Below are positions 1 to 8,644 of a stretch of 64,000 nucleotides of DNA, piece by piece. The stretch's first letter is position 1. Each line of letters starts with the position of its first letter. The translations under genes and the position numbers were made by a program. The notes beneath the pieces were generated by a model. It saw only the letters and a program-made list of their open reading frames with translations. It was not told the origin of the DNA and did no database searches. The DNA comes from G942493375 sp942493375 (GTDB lineage: Bacteria > Armatimonadota > UBA5829): NCBI GenBank assembly GCA_942493375.1, contig OW818698.1, positions 3,596,001 to 3,660,000 of the forward strand. Direction: 5' to 3'.

Positions 1-2184
1 AAACTGATACAGTCCTGTGGTGATCAAGCAGGACTGGCAATAAATAATCGTACTATTGTAGGAACAAATAAATCTTTCGCCGACTTATTAGGCTACCCGA
101 ACCCTCAGGATTTGATAGGCGCTTCACTGTCAAGCATCACTGGCACCAATGATATTCTTATCCCAGGATTTCATCAGATTCCGGTTATGACAACCGCTGG
201 ATCTATACTCGAACTGGAAGCTACCTCCATTCCCTGGCCGGAGTCTATTGGTGTCTGGCTGGTGCTAATACGTAAATGTCCAGGATCACTTACTCCTATA
301 ACTGTAAGTAATACAGACTCCTTTGAACTAATACCCGAATACTACAAAGGAATGATCGAGGATCAGACAGATCTAATAGACCGTTTTCTACCTGATGGTA
401 CTATAACCTATGCCAATCAGGCACTCTGTCGATACATCAAACGCAGTAAGGAAGACCTGGTCGGTTCCAGTCTCTATGAACTACTTCCTGATGAAGACCT
501 CCAACACTTGCTGGAAACTCTGTCTACAATTAGTCCTGAAAACCCAGTGGTCAATTTCATTCATGAAGTGAACATTCCAGGTAGTGATCAGGGATGGATA
601 CACTGGACTGACCGTGGTATATTCGACAGTGAAGGAAGACTGGTGGAATACCTGGCAATTGGCCAGGATATAACTGAAGCTCATAATACAGCAGAAGCAC
701 TCTCTAACAGTGAAAGGCTTTTCCGAGCTGCTTTCGAAAATGCCGGTGTCGGCATGTTACTGTTAACACCCGATGGTGAGTGTATAAAATGTAACCGCTA
801 CGCACAGGATTTATCAGGTTATACCTCAGAAGAAATGAATCAGTTTTCAAACAGAGTTCTCAACCTCAACGATGGAAGCTGCGTCATTGCCGATCTTCCA
901 AGAGATTCGGTTACCAGTAAAGAGGAAACTATCCAGGTTGAGAGACGCTGTACTAAGAAGAGTGGAGATGATTTCTGGGCAAGGATGTCTATATCTGCTG
1001 TTAGAGATGATGATAAAAAACTTGTCTATGTCATTGCAGCGCTGGAAGACATTACAGACTATCGCAATGCACTTAATTCATTAAAAGAAGCAGAGCAATT
1101 CAGCAGAACAGTAATTCAAGCAGCCGGCCAAAGCATTATTGTCTACAATCCGGATATGAACATCCGGGTTTGGAACCACAGGATAGAGGAGGCAACTGGT
1201 ATCAGCTCTGCTGAAGCTATAGGTAGATCCATTTTTGATGTGCTTCCATTCACTGCCAATGATCCAAATATTTCCTTTTTTTATGATGCATTACAGGGGA
1301 AAGAAACACGCAACGCGGAACTTATATACGAAAGACCGGGTATTGGAAATAAAGAATATGTAGAGATGAGTTTCAGCCCTCATTACAATTCAACAGGAGA
1401 GGTTATCGGCGTTATCCAGTTAGCACGTAATATTACCGCTGCCAAACAATCTGAGGCAGAATTGGTCAAAGCGATGCAGGAACTCGAAAATGCATATAAA
1501 TTGCAAGCTATTTTCTTGAATAATGTCACCCACGATGTTCGGACTCCTTTGACGGCTATTAAAGGTTATGTAAAAATGCTGCTCGAAGGAATTGCTGGTG
1601 AGATCAATGACTTCCAGTCTCAGCTCCTTCAAAAGGTGCTTGTCAGTTCCGATCAGCTGCTTGAAATGGTCAATGACATGCTTATGGTCAGTAAGTCACG
1701 TAATAGCAAACTGACTCTGAACCCCCAAATATGCAGACCTGATGTAATTCTAAGCAGAACAGTATCCTCTATCTCTCCACAATCCCACGAAAAAGGACTA
1801 AATCTCATATTCAACCGAGTCGATTGTAGTAATGGATTATACGACCAGCAAAAAGTCACTATGATTCTGTTGAACATACTCGGAAATGCTGTTAAATTCA
1901 CTGAGACCGGCTCTATCGAAGTGAGTATTACTAAATATGGTGAAGGTGTAGAGGTAATAGTGGCAGATACCGGTATAGGGATCGGAGAAACCAGTCTTCC
2001 CAGTATTTTTGATGAATTTGTTCAACTCGAGTATCCACGGGAGCACAAAAATCTGGGATTTGGTTTGGGATTGTCAATTGTGGCTAACATGATAGAGTTG
2101 ATGAACGGTTGCCTGGTAGTATCCAGTCATAAAGGAACTGGCACTGCGTTTACAATCAGGATTCCCGAACTAAAATCAATATGA
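1..2184 (+). CDS. Multi-PAS sensor histidine kinase, 5' end outside window
   Basis: The reading frame is open from base 1, and its first codons already read as a PAS domain (IVGTNKSFADLLGYP), so the true start lies upstream. Three more PAS-like units follow, around nt 345-690, 700-1060 and 1095-1430. Next is a HisKA domain with H-box HDVRTPL (phospho-acceptor His at nt 1531-1533). The HATPase domain shows N-box NILGNAVKFT, G1 DTGIGI, F-box FDEF and G2 GFGLGLSI, so the kinase core looks complete. No transmembrane segment is visible in the part present, which suggests a cytoplasmic sensor unless the missing N-terminus is membrane bound. The ligand is unknown. No response regulator lies next to it; the following gene is a sugar phosphomutase 51 nt away. 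Confidence 0.9.
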   Translation, partial: KLIQSCGDQAGLAINNRTIVGTNKSFADLLGYPNPQDLIGASLSSITGTNDILIPGFHQIPVMTTAGSILELEATSIPWPESIGVWLVLIRKCPGSLTPITVSNTDSFELIPEYYKGMIEDQTDLIDRFLPDGTITYANQALCRYIKRSKEDLVGSSLYELLPDEDLQHLLETLSTISPENPVVNFIHEVNIPGSDQGWIHWTDRGIFDSEGRLVEYLAIGQDITEAHNTAEALSNSERLFRAAFENAGVGMLLLTPDGECIKCNRYAQDLSGYTSEEMNQFSNRVLNLNDGSCVIADLPRDSVTSKEETIQVERRCTKKSGDDFWARMSISAVRDDDKKLVYVIAALEDITDYRNALNSLKEAEQFSRTVIQAAGQSIIVYNPDMNIRVWNHRIEEATGISSAEAIGRSIFDVLPFTANDPNISFFYDALQGKETRNAELIYERPGIGNKEYVEMSFSPHYNSTGEVIGVIQLARNITAAKQSEAELVKAMQELENAYKLQAIFLNNVTHDVRTPLTAIKGYVKMLLEGIAGEINDFQSQLLQKVLVSSDQLLEMVNDMLMVSKSRNSKLTLNPQICRPDVILSRTVSSISPQSHEKGLNLIFNRVDCSNGLYDQQKVTMILLNILGNAVKFTETGSIEVSITKYGEGVEVIVADTGIGIGETSLPSIFDEFVQLEYPREHKNLGFGLGLSIVANMIELMNGCLVVSSHKGTGTAFTIRIPELKSI

Positions 2185-2235
2185 TTTAACACTGCTGCTC
2201 ATATATAGCGGCTACATTATGGAGGAAACACACTT

Positions 2236-3606
2236 ATGGAAATGGGACACAAGGAAGTTAAGAAAGGGATTTTCAAGGCATATGATATCCGGGGGTTGTA
2301 CCCGAAAGAAATACAAGATGACGATGCATATCGTATAGCTCGCGCATTTGTATCCGCTTTGAATTGCAAGAGAGTTGTAGTCGGTCACGATATGCGTGAG
2401 TCTGCAGAGCCTTTTGAGAATGCTACCATAAGGGGCGTACTGGATCAAGGAGCTGATGTTGTTCCAATAGGACTTACCAGCACCCCGATGTATTACTTTG
2501 CGGTCAATAAGCTAAATGCTGATGCTGGAATAATGTGCACGGCTTCTCACAATCCCGCAGAATACAATGGTTACAAGATGACAGGTCCCGGAGCAATTCC
2601 GAGTATCGCACTGGTCTCCAACGACGATCTCTGGAATATCGCTTGCGCCGGCAGCTTTAAGGATCCTGCTAAAAAAGGTCAGCTACTCGACGAAGAATAT
2701 GTCTTGGATGAATACGTAGAGGCGGTACTATCCAGCACGGGTGTCCGTGATTTCGGCAACCTGAAGATGGTTGTTGACTGTGCAAATGGAATGGGGGGTC
2801 TAATCCTGCCTAAGATTTTTTCCGTAGTAGGGAATACTCCTATAAGACTATATTGGCGACCAGATGGTAGTTTCCCAAACCATGAAGCAAATCCATTGAA
2901 AACCGAAACAATGCTGGCACTGAGAGACCGCGTAGTCGATGAGTGCGCAGATATTGGTCTAGCATTCGATGGTGATGGAGATCGTGTGGCTTTTGTGGAT
3001 GAAAAGGGTAACATCATACCAGGAGATTTCATTACCGCTCTGATTTCGCGGGAGATGCTAAAGAAGAAACCCGGTGCCAAAATACTCTATGATCTGCGGT
3101 CTAGCTGGTCAGTTAAGGAGGAAATCGAGAAAGCTGGAGGAGTTGCCGAACAATGCCGGGTAGGGCATGGGCTCATCAAAAGACAGATGAGAGAAGAAGG
3201 CGGGTTCTTTGGAGGGGAGCTGTCCAGCCACTATTATTTCTCAGATTTCTTTACAACTGACAATGGCGACCTGGCCATGTTGTATATCCTAAAACTCCTT
3301 CTGGCGGAAAATAAACCTTTGTCTGAGATTGTTAAGCCTATGAAGAGATATTACCACAGTGGAGAGATCAACTCAGAAGTAGGCGATATACCATGGGTCT
3401 TGAAGAACCTGGAAGCCAAGTATGGTCCGATAGCCAAAAGGAGCTTCCATCTTGATGGCTATTCTGCAGAATATGATGAATGGTGGTTTAATGTCAGAGC
3501 ATCCAACACCGAGCCTCTCATCCGATTGAATCTCGAGGCTAAAACAAAGGAGTTGATGGACGAAAAAGTAGCTGAACTATTGGGTGAAATACGCAGGCAG
3601 TCCTAA
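2236..3606 (+). CDS. Phosphomannomutase/phosphoglucomutase family protein
   Basis: This 456-residue member of the alpha-D-phosphohexomutase family should interconvert hexose 6-phosphate and 1-phosphate, supplying sugar nucleotides for surface glycans. All four family signatures are visible: the phosphoserine loop TASHNPAEYNGYK, the Mg-binding loop DGDGDRVAFVDE, the sugar-specificity loop GGELSSHYYF and the phosphate-binding loop RASNTEPLIRLN. The GGELSSHYYF loop is of the PMM/PGM (AlgC/ManB) type rather than glucosamine mutase. The ATG at 2236 has a GGAGG ten bases upstream; an in-frame ATG two codons later is an alternative. Substrate preference, mannose or glucose, cannot be decided from sequence alone. 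Confidence 0.92.
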   Translation: MEMGHKEVKKGIFKAYDIRGLYPKEIQDDDAYRIARAFVSALNCKRVVVGHDMRESAEPFENATIRGVLDQGADVVPIGLTSTPMYYFAVNKLNADAGIMCTASHNPAEYNGYKMTGPGAIPSIALVSNDDLWNIACAGSFKDPAKKGQLLDEEYVLDEYVEAVLSSTGVRDFGNLKMVVDCANGMGGLILPKIFSVVGNTPIRLYWRPDGSFPNHEANPLKTETMLALRDRVVDECADIGLAFDGDGDRVAFVDEKGNIIPGDFITALISREMLKKKPGAKILYDLRSSWSVKEEIEKAGGVAEQCRVGHGLIKRQMREEGGFFGGELSSHYYFSDFFTTDNGDLAMLYILKLLLAENKPLSEIVKPMKRYYHSGEINSEVGDIPWVLKNLEAKYGPIAKRSFHLDGYSAEYDEWWFNVRASNTEPLIRLNLEAKTKELMDEKVAELLGEIRRQS

Positions 3607-3609
3607 TCT

Positions 3610-3676
3610 GCATTATTCACTTTACTTCGCTCTTAACCGCAATATAAGCAAGAAGCTGAGTTAATCGTGAATAATA
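3610..3676. repeat. Palindromic intergenic repeat, family B, copy 1
   Basis: ATTATTCAC (3612-3620) and GTGAATAAT (3667-3675) form perfect 9-bp outer arms around an imperfect core containing TTCGC and AAGCTGAGT. Related palindromes occur at 35274-35336, 50394-50466 and 58484-58562. It may act as a weak terminator after the phosphomutase gene. Confidence 0.6.
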
Positions 3677-3703
3677 CTAGCTGATCTGCAACACCGCCCA
3701 AGC

Positions 3704-3733
3704 TTGACTTTTGCCACTTTTGAGTGGTATTAT
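3704..3733 (+). promoter_or_regulatory. Candidate sigma-70-type promoter of hpf with spacer palindrome
   Basis: TTGACT (3704-3709) and TATTAT (3728-3733) are 18 bp apart, about 40 nt before the hpf start. The spacer holds the interrupted palindrome CCACT-TTTG-AGTGG (3714-3727), well placed for an operator. The regulator is unknown. Confidence 0.55.
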
Positions 3734-3772
3734 AACCAGTCTATGACTGTAGTATGAAAGGAGTTCCTTGCC

Positions 3773-4363
3773 ATGCAGATAAACGTCAAGGGCCGCAATT
3801 TAGAGGTAACGGATGCCCTTCGAAGCTATCTGGATAAGAAGCTTACGAAACTTGAGAAACACTTCCACGATCTTAAGGAAGCCAACGTAACGTTATCGAT
3901 CCACAGAGGCATGCATATCGTTGAGGTGCAACTTGAGGGCGACGGCATACTGCTCCGCAGCGAGGAGCGTCGCGGGACCGATATGTATGGTTCCATCGAC
4001 CAGGTGGTCGAAAAGCTCGAAGTACGAGCACGGAAGTTCAAAGGCAAGAGAGTGGGCAGAGCCATCGAGGAAGGCCCCAAAGCTAAAGAGATAATAAAGC
4101 AGAATGTAATGGCTGAAGCTTTCGGCGGGATTGCACCAGAGGAAACATCTCAATTAGCAGAAGAGGAACTGGATGCAGAAAAGCTCCCAATGCTGGTCAG
4201 ACTCAAAAAGTTTGAAGTTCAGTCAATGCCACCCGAGGAAGCAGCTCTGCAGATGGAATTACTGCACCACGGCTTCTACGTCTTCCGAAACTCTCATTCT
4301 GATACATTGAATGTTGTATATAAACGAGAAGATGGTGATTACGGGCTACTAGTCCCGGTTTAA
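3773..4363 (+). CDS. hpf: Ribosome hibernation promoting factor, long form
   Basis: The 196-residue protein has the length and two-domain layout of long HPF. Residues 1-100 are the S30AE/YfiA domain (MQINVKGRNLEVTDALRSY) that binds in the decoding channel of the 30S subunit. Residues 140-196 form the C-terminal domain that dimerises ribosomes into 100S particles; it starts near LVRLKKFEVQSMPPEEA and ends with a DGDYGLLVP segment typical of the family. A strong ribosome site (AAAGGAG) precedes the ATG at 3773. The gene has its own candidate promoter with a spacer palindrome and is followed after 39 nt by the aldolase gene, so the two may be cotranscribed. Confidence 0.95.
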   Translation: MQINVKGRNLEVTDALRSYLDKKLTKLEKHFHDLKEANVTLSIHRGMHIVEVQLEGDGILLRSEERRGTDMYGSIDQVVEKLEVRARKFKGKRVGRAIEEGPKAKEIIKQNVMAEAFGGIAPEETSQLAEEELDAEKLPMLVRLKKFEVQSMPPEEAALQMELLHHGFYVFRNSHSDTLNVVYKREDGDYGLLVPV

Positions 4364-4402
4364 ATAGTAAAAAATACCCAACCACCTAAGGAGTCCAACC
4401 GA

Positions 4403-5356
4403 ATGATAGTTACAACAAAACAGCTTTTTGAGCAGGCATACGGCAAATATGCTCTTGGTGCCTACAACATCAACAATGCAGAGCAGACAATGGGTCTGTT
4501 CAGGGGCAACATTGATTCTAAAGCCCCATTTATTATCCAGATATCCAAGGGCGCCAGATCCTACACCAACAAGCTGATGCTTGAGGCTATGATACGCTCT
4601 GCTGACGAGATTTTCCCGGATGCTATATTTGCCGTGCATCTTGATCACGGTGATGAGGCCGCTTGCTATGACTGTATCGATTCCGGTTTCTATTCCTCAG
4701 TTATGATCGATGCCAGCCATGAGTCATTTGATGACAATATCGCAACTACAAAGAGAGTTGTTGATAGAGCACATGCTAAGGGAATCAGCGTTGAAGCAGA
4801 GCTTGGACAACTTGGTGGAGTCGAAGAGGACATTCAGGTCTCTGAAGATCAAGCCCACCTGACAGATCCCGATCAGGCTAAAGAGTTCGTAGAGAGATCC
4901 GGATGCGACTCTCTGGCTTGCGCTATCGGAACAAGTCATGGTGCATTCAAATTCTCCGGCGGCCAGGGACTCCATTTCGAAGTCATCACTGAGATTCAGA
5001 AAAGACTTCCTGGATATCCTATGGTAATGCACGGTTCATCCTCTGTTCCTCAGGATGAAGTAGAGCGCATAAACGCAGCCGGTGGAGCACTCAAGGGTGC
5101 CAAGGGCGTTGACGCTGCTCAGTATTTACCTGCAGCTAAACTCGGCGTCTGCAAGATCAACATCGACACAGATGGTCGTCTGGTCTGGACCAGAGTCCAC
5201 CGTGAGATCTTCCGTGACAAGCCTGAAGTCTTTGACTTCAGACCGATTGGAAAGATCTTCATGGATGAATATGCAAAGTTCATCGCAAGCCGTAATGAAC
5301 TTCTCGGTTCAGCTGGCCACCTTGACGAAGTCCGCGCAGCCGTCAGCGGTAAATAA
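4403..5356 (+). CDS. fba: Class II fructose-bisphosphate aldolase
   Basis: The 317-residue zinc-dependent aldolase cleaves fructose 1,6-bisphosphate to DHAP and glyceraldehyde 3-phosphate. Visible signatures are the zinc-binding segment AVHLDHGD, the IDASHES segment, EAELGQLGG, the zinc ligand in GTSHGAFKF, the VMHGSSS phosphate loop and GVCKINIDTD near the C-terminus. Length is normal. The ATG at 4403 follows TAAGGAG. Tagatose-bisphosphate aldolases share this fold, but glycolytic use is likely because a phosphofructokinase-family gene follows. Confidence 0.93.
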   Translation: MIVTTKQLFEQAYGKYALGAYNINNAEQTMGLFRGNIDSKAPFIIQISKGARSYTNKLMLEAMIRSADEIFPDAIFAVHLDHGDEAACYDCIDSGFYSSVMIDASHESFDDNIATTKRVVDRAHAKGISVEAELGQLGGVEEDIQVSEDQAHLTDPDQAKEFVERSGCDSLACAIGTSHGAFKFSGGQGLHFEVITEIQKRLPGYPMVMHGSSSVPQDEVERINAAGGALKGAKGVDAAQYLPAAKLGVCKINIDTDGRLVWTRVHREIFRDKPEVFDFRPIGKIFMDEYAKFIASRNELLGSAGHLDEVRAAVSGK

Positions 5357-5397
5357 GTATCTACACAGGCGCTATTCTGCGCTTTTGGAATATGAAT

Positions 5398-5455
5398 GGG
5401 GAGGGGAAACCCTCCCCCCAATTCTCCACTTAACAGGACCACGGGGGACGCCCCC
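5398..5455. other. Two GC-rich hairpins between aldolase and kinase genes
   Basis: Hairpin 1 pairs GGGGAGGG (5398-5405) with CCCTCCCC (5410-5417) across a GAAA tetraloop. Hairpin 2 pairs GGGGG (5443-5447) with CCCCC (5451-5455) across ACG. Neither is followed by a T-run, so they are more likely mRNA stability or processing elements, or a mobile repeat remnant, than classical terminators. Confidence 0.6.
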
Positions 5456-5467
5456 TGCGAGGCTTAT

Positions 5468-6400
5468 ATGATCTCCACTATCACACTAAACCCATCAATA
5501 GATAAAACAGTATATGTCACAAAACTACAGCAGAATGATACTAATAGAATCATTAAAGTAGAGATGGACGCTGGCGGTAAAGGAGTTAACTGCTCCAGGA
5601 TGCTGAAGCGTCTGGGTTGTGACACCCAAATAGTGACACTGTTGGGAGGAGATAGCGGAGAATTCATTAAGACGGTTCTTAATCGTGAAGCAATACCGCT
5701 TTCCTATGTCGAAACTGCCAGACCAACACGCACATGTATAGCCATCGAAGAGCAAGGTGGTGTTCCTCCAACTACACTCAATGAAAAGGGTGGCCCTGTC
5801 GATCACGATGAACTCGTTAATCTTCTGGAGATGGTCAAGAATATAGCAACCGACAGCAGTTATGTAGTCCTGGGTGGTAGTGTGCCTCTAGGCCTTAACC
5901 ATGATGTTTATAATGTCCTCATACAGATCTGTCTAGCTAAAGGTTGCAAAACCGTTCTGGATACAGATGGCGCTGCACTTGCTGAAGGCATTAAAGCCAA
6001 GCCTTTCATGATTAAACCAAATCGAGCAGAAGCTGAACGGTTGATTGGAAAATCTTTCACCACAAAAAATGATGTCTATTTTGGAGCCTTGAGCATCGCC
6101 GAAATGGGTATACCTCTTGTGATCATTTCTATGGGTAAACAAGGTGCTGTAGCGGCATACGAAGGATACGTATATGACGTCAGTTCACCAAAAGTGCGTG
6201 CTGTCAGCACTATAGGCTCAGGGGATTCATTTGTAGCTGGAGTAGTAGCTGCATTGGACCGCGGTGAAGACATACAGGATGCCCTCCGCTTAGGAGCTGC
6301 AGCAGGAGCAGCCACTGCAATGAGCAATGCAACTGAAATAGGCGCCAGAGCTGATGTAGATAGACTCTTGGGTGAAGTCAAAGTGACTAAGTCTAAGTAG
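5468..6400 (+). CDS. PfkB-family kinase, 1-phosphofructokinase type
   Basis: I place the start at ATG 5468 (MISTITLNPSIDKTVYV), where family homology begins, with GAGG five bases upstream; an upstream in-frame ATG at 5396 lies inside a hairpin and adds a non-homologous leader. The 310-residue protein shows the sugar-binding GGKGVN motif near residue 37 and the C-terminal GSGDSFVAG motif with the catalytic Asp. The TLNPSIDKT opening points to the 1-phosphofructokinase/tagatose-6-phosphate kinase branch. It should phosphorylate fructose 1-phosphate or a similar sugar phosphate, making the bisphosphate used by the upstream aldolase. No PTS fructose transporter is present in the window, so the substrate is uncertain. 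Confidence 0.88.
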   Translation: MISTITLNPSIDKTVYVTKLQQNDTNRIIKVEMDAGGKGVNCSRMLKRLGCDTQIVTLLGGDSGEFIKTVLNREAIPLSYVETARPTRTCIAIEEQGGVPPTTLNEKGGPVDHDELVNLLEMVKNIATDSSYVVLGGSVPLGLNHDVYNVLIQICLAKGCKTVLDTDGAALAEGIKAKPFMIKPNRAEAERLIGKSFTTKNDVYFGALSIAEMGIPLVIISMGKQGAVAAYEGYVYDVSSPKVRAVSTIGSGDSFVAGVVAALDRGEDIQDALRLGAAAGAATAMSNATEIGARADVDRLLGEVKVTKSK

Positions 6401-6423
6401 CCTGCAATGTGAGGAGTTCCGCC

Positions 6424-6753
6424 GTGAATCTTCAAGAATTCAGGGAGCTTGTAAAAGCCGAGTTTGGCGATGACCTGCGCCACGCGACTCCGGCCAATGT
6501 TAGAGATTTCGCTATCCGCCTGGATACAGAGTTCTCCGAATTTAAACCTGGAGAACGAATAGACATCACCGCTCCACCACTAAGATCCTATGAAGAAGCC
6601 ATCAAAGATTTCTTTGCCAGAATACTTGAACTCCCAAGCGATGTAGCCTTAATGAGGTTGTACGCCGTGGCACTGGACCTGGCATTTGCAGGAATAGAAT
6701 CTGACTACGCTGAGAGAATGGCTAGTTTTTTCAGGGATTTGGAAGAGCAGTAA
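6424..6753 (+). CDS. Small conserved-looking hypothetical protein
   Basis: I do not recognise this 109-residue protein. The GTG at 6424 is chosen because GAGGAG lies at the right distance before it; an in-frame GTG at 6409 overlaps that ribosome site. The predicted protein is acidic, mostly helical and without signal peptide or membrane segment. It sits 23 nt after the PfkB-type kinase gene on the same strand and is probably cotranscribed. A perfect inverted repeat follows it and likely ends the transcript. Confidence 0.6.
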   Translation: MNLQEFRELVKAEFGDDLRHATPANVRDFAIRLDTEFSEFKPGERIDITAPPLRSYEEAIKDFFARILELPSDVALMRLYAVALDLAFAGIESDYAERMASFFRDLEEQ

Positions 6754-6768
6754 GATTTCTGAGGATTC

Positions 6769-6872
6769 CGTCATCCTGAAAAAATTGTCATCCTGAATGC
6801 AATGAAGGATCTGCTTTTCCAGCCAGTGACCGTGAAAAGCAGATCCTTCATTGCATTCAGGATGACAATTTT
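6769..6872. repeat. Perfect 39-bp inverted repeat, family A (GTCATCCTGA type)
   Basis: The left arm at 6781-6819 and right arm at 6834-6872 are perfect reverse complements of 39 nt around a 14-nt loop. The arms contain GTCATCCTGAATGCAATGAA and GGATCTGCTTTTC. A partial extra copy of GTCATCCTGA precedes it at 6770. It lies between convergent genes and touches the stop codon of hydA at 6874, so it can act as a two-way terminator. Related copies are at 30882-30949 and 63984-64000. Confidence 0.85.
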
Positions 6873-6873
6873 C

Positions 6874-8640
6874 CTATTCTATGTTTATCTTTATCGGTGT
6901 TCCCCCGTCAGCTACCTTGGCAGCTCTTGAGGTATAGTGGGTATGCAGAAGTTTATGTGACTTATGAGAAAGAGGTTTCTCCAGGAACTCTTCATAAAGT
7001 CTCTGAACAGCCGGATTCTCATGTGACCTACGGATCGGCATTGACTCATCTTCTTCGTATATAGCTGCTGTTCTAGCCTTGCGTATCTCTTCATTGGTAG
7101 GCTGTGGTTGTCCACCTCCACCAATACATCCGCCAGGACAGCACATAATCTCTATGAAATGGTAGTCTTTGAAGCGACCGCTCTTTATGCCTTCCAATAC
7201 TTCTCTTGCATTAGCAAGGCCATGTGCCACTGCTGCCTTAACCTGCAGTCCGCCAACATCTATAGTGGCCTCACGGACGCCCTCAATGCCCCGTACAGCC
7301 TCTATATTGACGTTACCCAGCTCTTCACCCGTCAGCAGCTTGTAAGCCGTCCTCAGGGCCGCTTCCATAACTCCACCAGTGTTGCCGAATATGACTGCAG
7401 CGCCAGTGCTCATTCCAAGAGGATCGTCATATACGCCTTCAGGAAGTGTAGGCAGGTCGATACCAGCCTCTTTTATCATCTGTGCCGCTTCACGGGTCGT
7501 CAGAACATAATCAACATCCTGATAACCGCTGTCGGCCATTTCCGGTCTTTCGCACTCATATTTCTTGGCTGTGCAAGGCATTATCGATACACTTACGATG
7601 TCCTTAGGATCAATACCCATCTTTTCTGCATAGTATGTCTTTGCCAGGGCCCCAAACATCTGCTGTGGACTCTTGCACGAAGAGACATGGGGCAGAAGCT
7701 CAGGATAGTAATGCTCGATGAACTTCACCCAACCAGGAGAGCATGAAGTTATCTGTGGCAGGACACCACCCTCTGTCACTCTCTGGATAAGCTCTGAGCC
7801 TTCTTCCATAATAGTCAGGTCAGCGGTAAAATCGGTGTCCATAACCCGATCAAACCCCAGCATCTTCAGAGCGGTCACCATCTTGGCGGTTACTCTGCTT
7901 CCCGCTGGCAGACCAAACTCTTCACCTATCGCCGCACGCACAGCAGGCGCTGTCTGAACAACTACGTGTTTGGCAGGATCATATATAGCGGCCCAGACAT
8001 CATCTATATGACTCTTACCACGCAGAGCGCCTGTGGGACAACGGTTTATGCACTGTCCGCAGTTTACACAGACAGCATCCGACATATCCCCGCCAAAACC
8101 GGCAACGATCTCAGAATCCCAGCCTCTACCGGAACTGTGAAGAGCACCTACACTCTGCAAAATATCGCATGTCCGTACACATCGTCCGCACAGGATACAC
8201 TTTTCCGGATCTCTGACCACAGACAGACTGCTTACATCACTGAGGACTTCACGTCTTTCGCCTGCATAAGGAATGGAATCAACTCCAACTTCCTTAGCCA
8301 GTTTCTGCAGTTCACATTTGCCATTTCGGAAACAAGTAGGGCAGACCTGCGGGTGATTAGCCAGCAGAAGCTCCACTATAATCTTTCGAGCATCTCTTAC
8401 TTTTTTTGTATGTGTCCGTACAGTCATCCCTTCTTCCACTTTGTAAGAACAAGCAGGAATCAAGTTTTTCTGTCCGTCGACCTCTACTACACAAACCCTG
8501 CATACGCCGTCAGGCAACAAGTCAGAGTGGTAACAGAGAGTCGGAATATGTATACCGGCACTGAATGCAGCTTCGAGGATACTCATCCCTGGCTCTGCTT
8601 TTACCGGCTGTCCGTTAATTTTAAGAGTGATTTTTGACAT
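6874..8640 (-). CDS. hydA: [FeFe]-hydrogenase catalytic subunit HydA, copy 1
   Basis: The start ATG at 8640 (MSKITLKING) has GAGAGG upstream; the longer open frame only overlaps the preceding gene. The 588 residues run: plant-type 2Fe-2S domain (Cys36, 47, 50, 64), His-Cys 4Fe-4S site (His96, Cys100, 103, 109), two 4Fe-4S motifs (CILCGRCVRTC at 148; CVNCGQCINRC at 191), then the H-cluster domain. All three active-site motifs are present: TSCSPGW (Cys300), MPCTAKK (Cys356) and MCCPGGCIGGGGQP (from 499). This is the group A layout seen in multimeric NAD-linked and bifurcating hydrogenases (HydABC, Hnd). It is last in the operon, 4 nt after the NuoF-like gene. A second HydA of exactly the same length lies at 11601-13367. 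Confidence 0.95.
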   Translation of the reverse strand: MSKITLKINGQPVKAEPGMSILEAAFSAGIHIPTLCYHSDLLPDGVCRVCVVEVDGQKNLIPACSYKVEEGMTVRTHTKKVRDARKIIVELLLANHPQVCPTCFRNGKCELQKLAKEVGVDSIPYAGERREVLSDVSSLSVVRDPEKCILCGRCVRTCDILQSVGALHSSGRGWDSEIVAGFGGDMSDAVCVNCGQCINRCPTGALRGKSHIDDVWAAIYDPAKHVVVQTAPAVRAAIGEEFGLPAGSRVTAKMVTALKMLGFDRVMDTDFTADLTIMEEGSELIQRVTEGGVLPQITSCSPGWVKFIEHYYPELLPHVSSCKSPQQMFGALAKTYYAEKMGIDPKDIVSVSIMPCTAKKYECERPEMADSGYQDVDYVLTTREAAQMIKEAGIDLPTLPEGVYDDPLGMSTGAAVIFGNTGGVMEAALRTAYKLLTGEELGNVNIEAVRGIEGVREATIDVGGLQVKAAVAHGLANAREVLEGIKSGRFKDYHFIEIMCCPGGCIGGGGQPQPTNEEIRKARTAAIYEEDESMPIRRSHENPAVQRLYEEFLEKPLSHKSHKLLHTHYTSRAAKVADGGTPIKINIE

Positions 8641-8644
8641 GATG

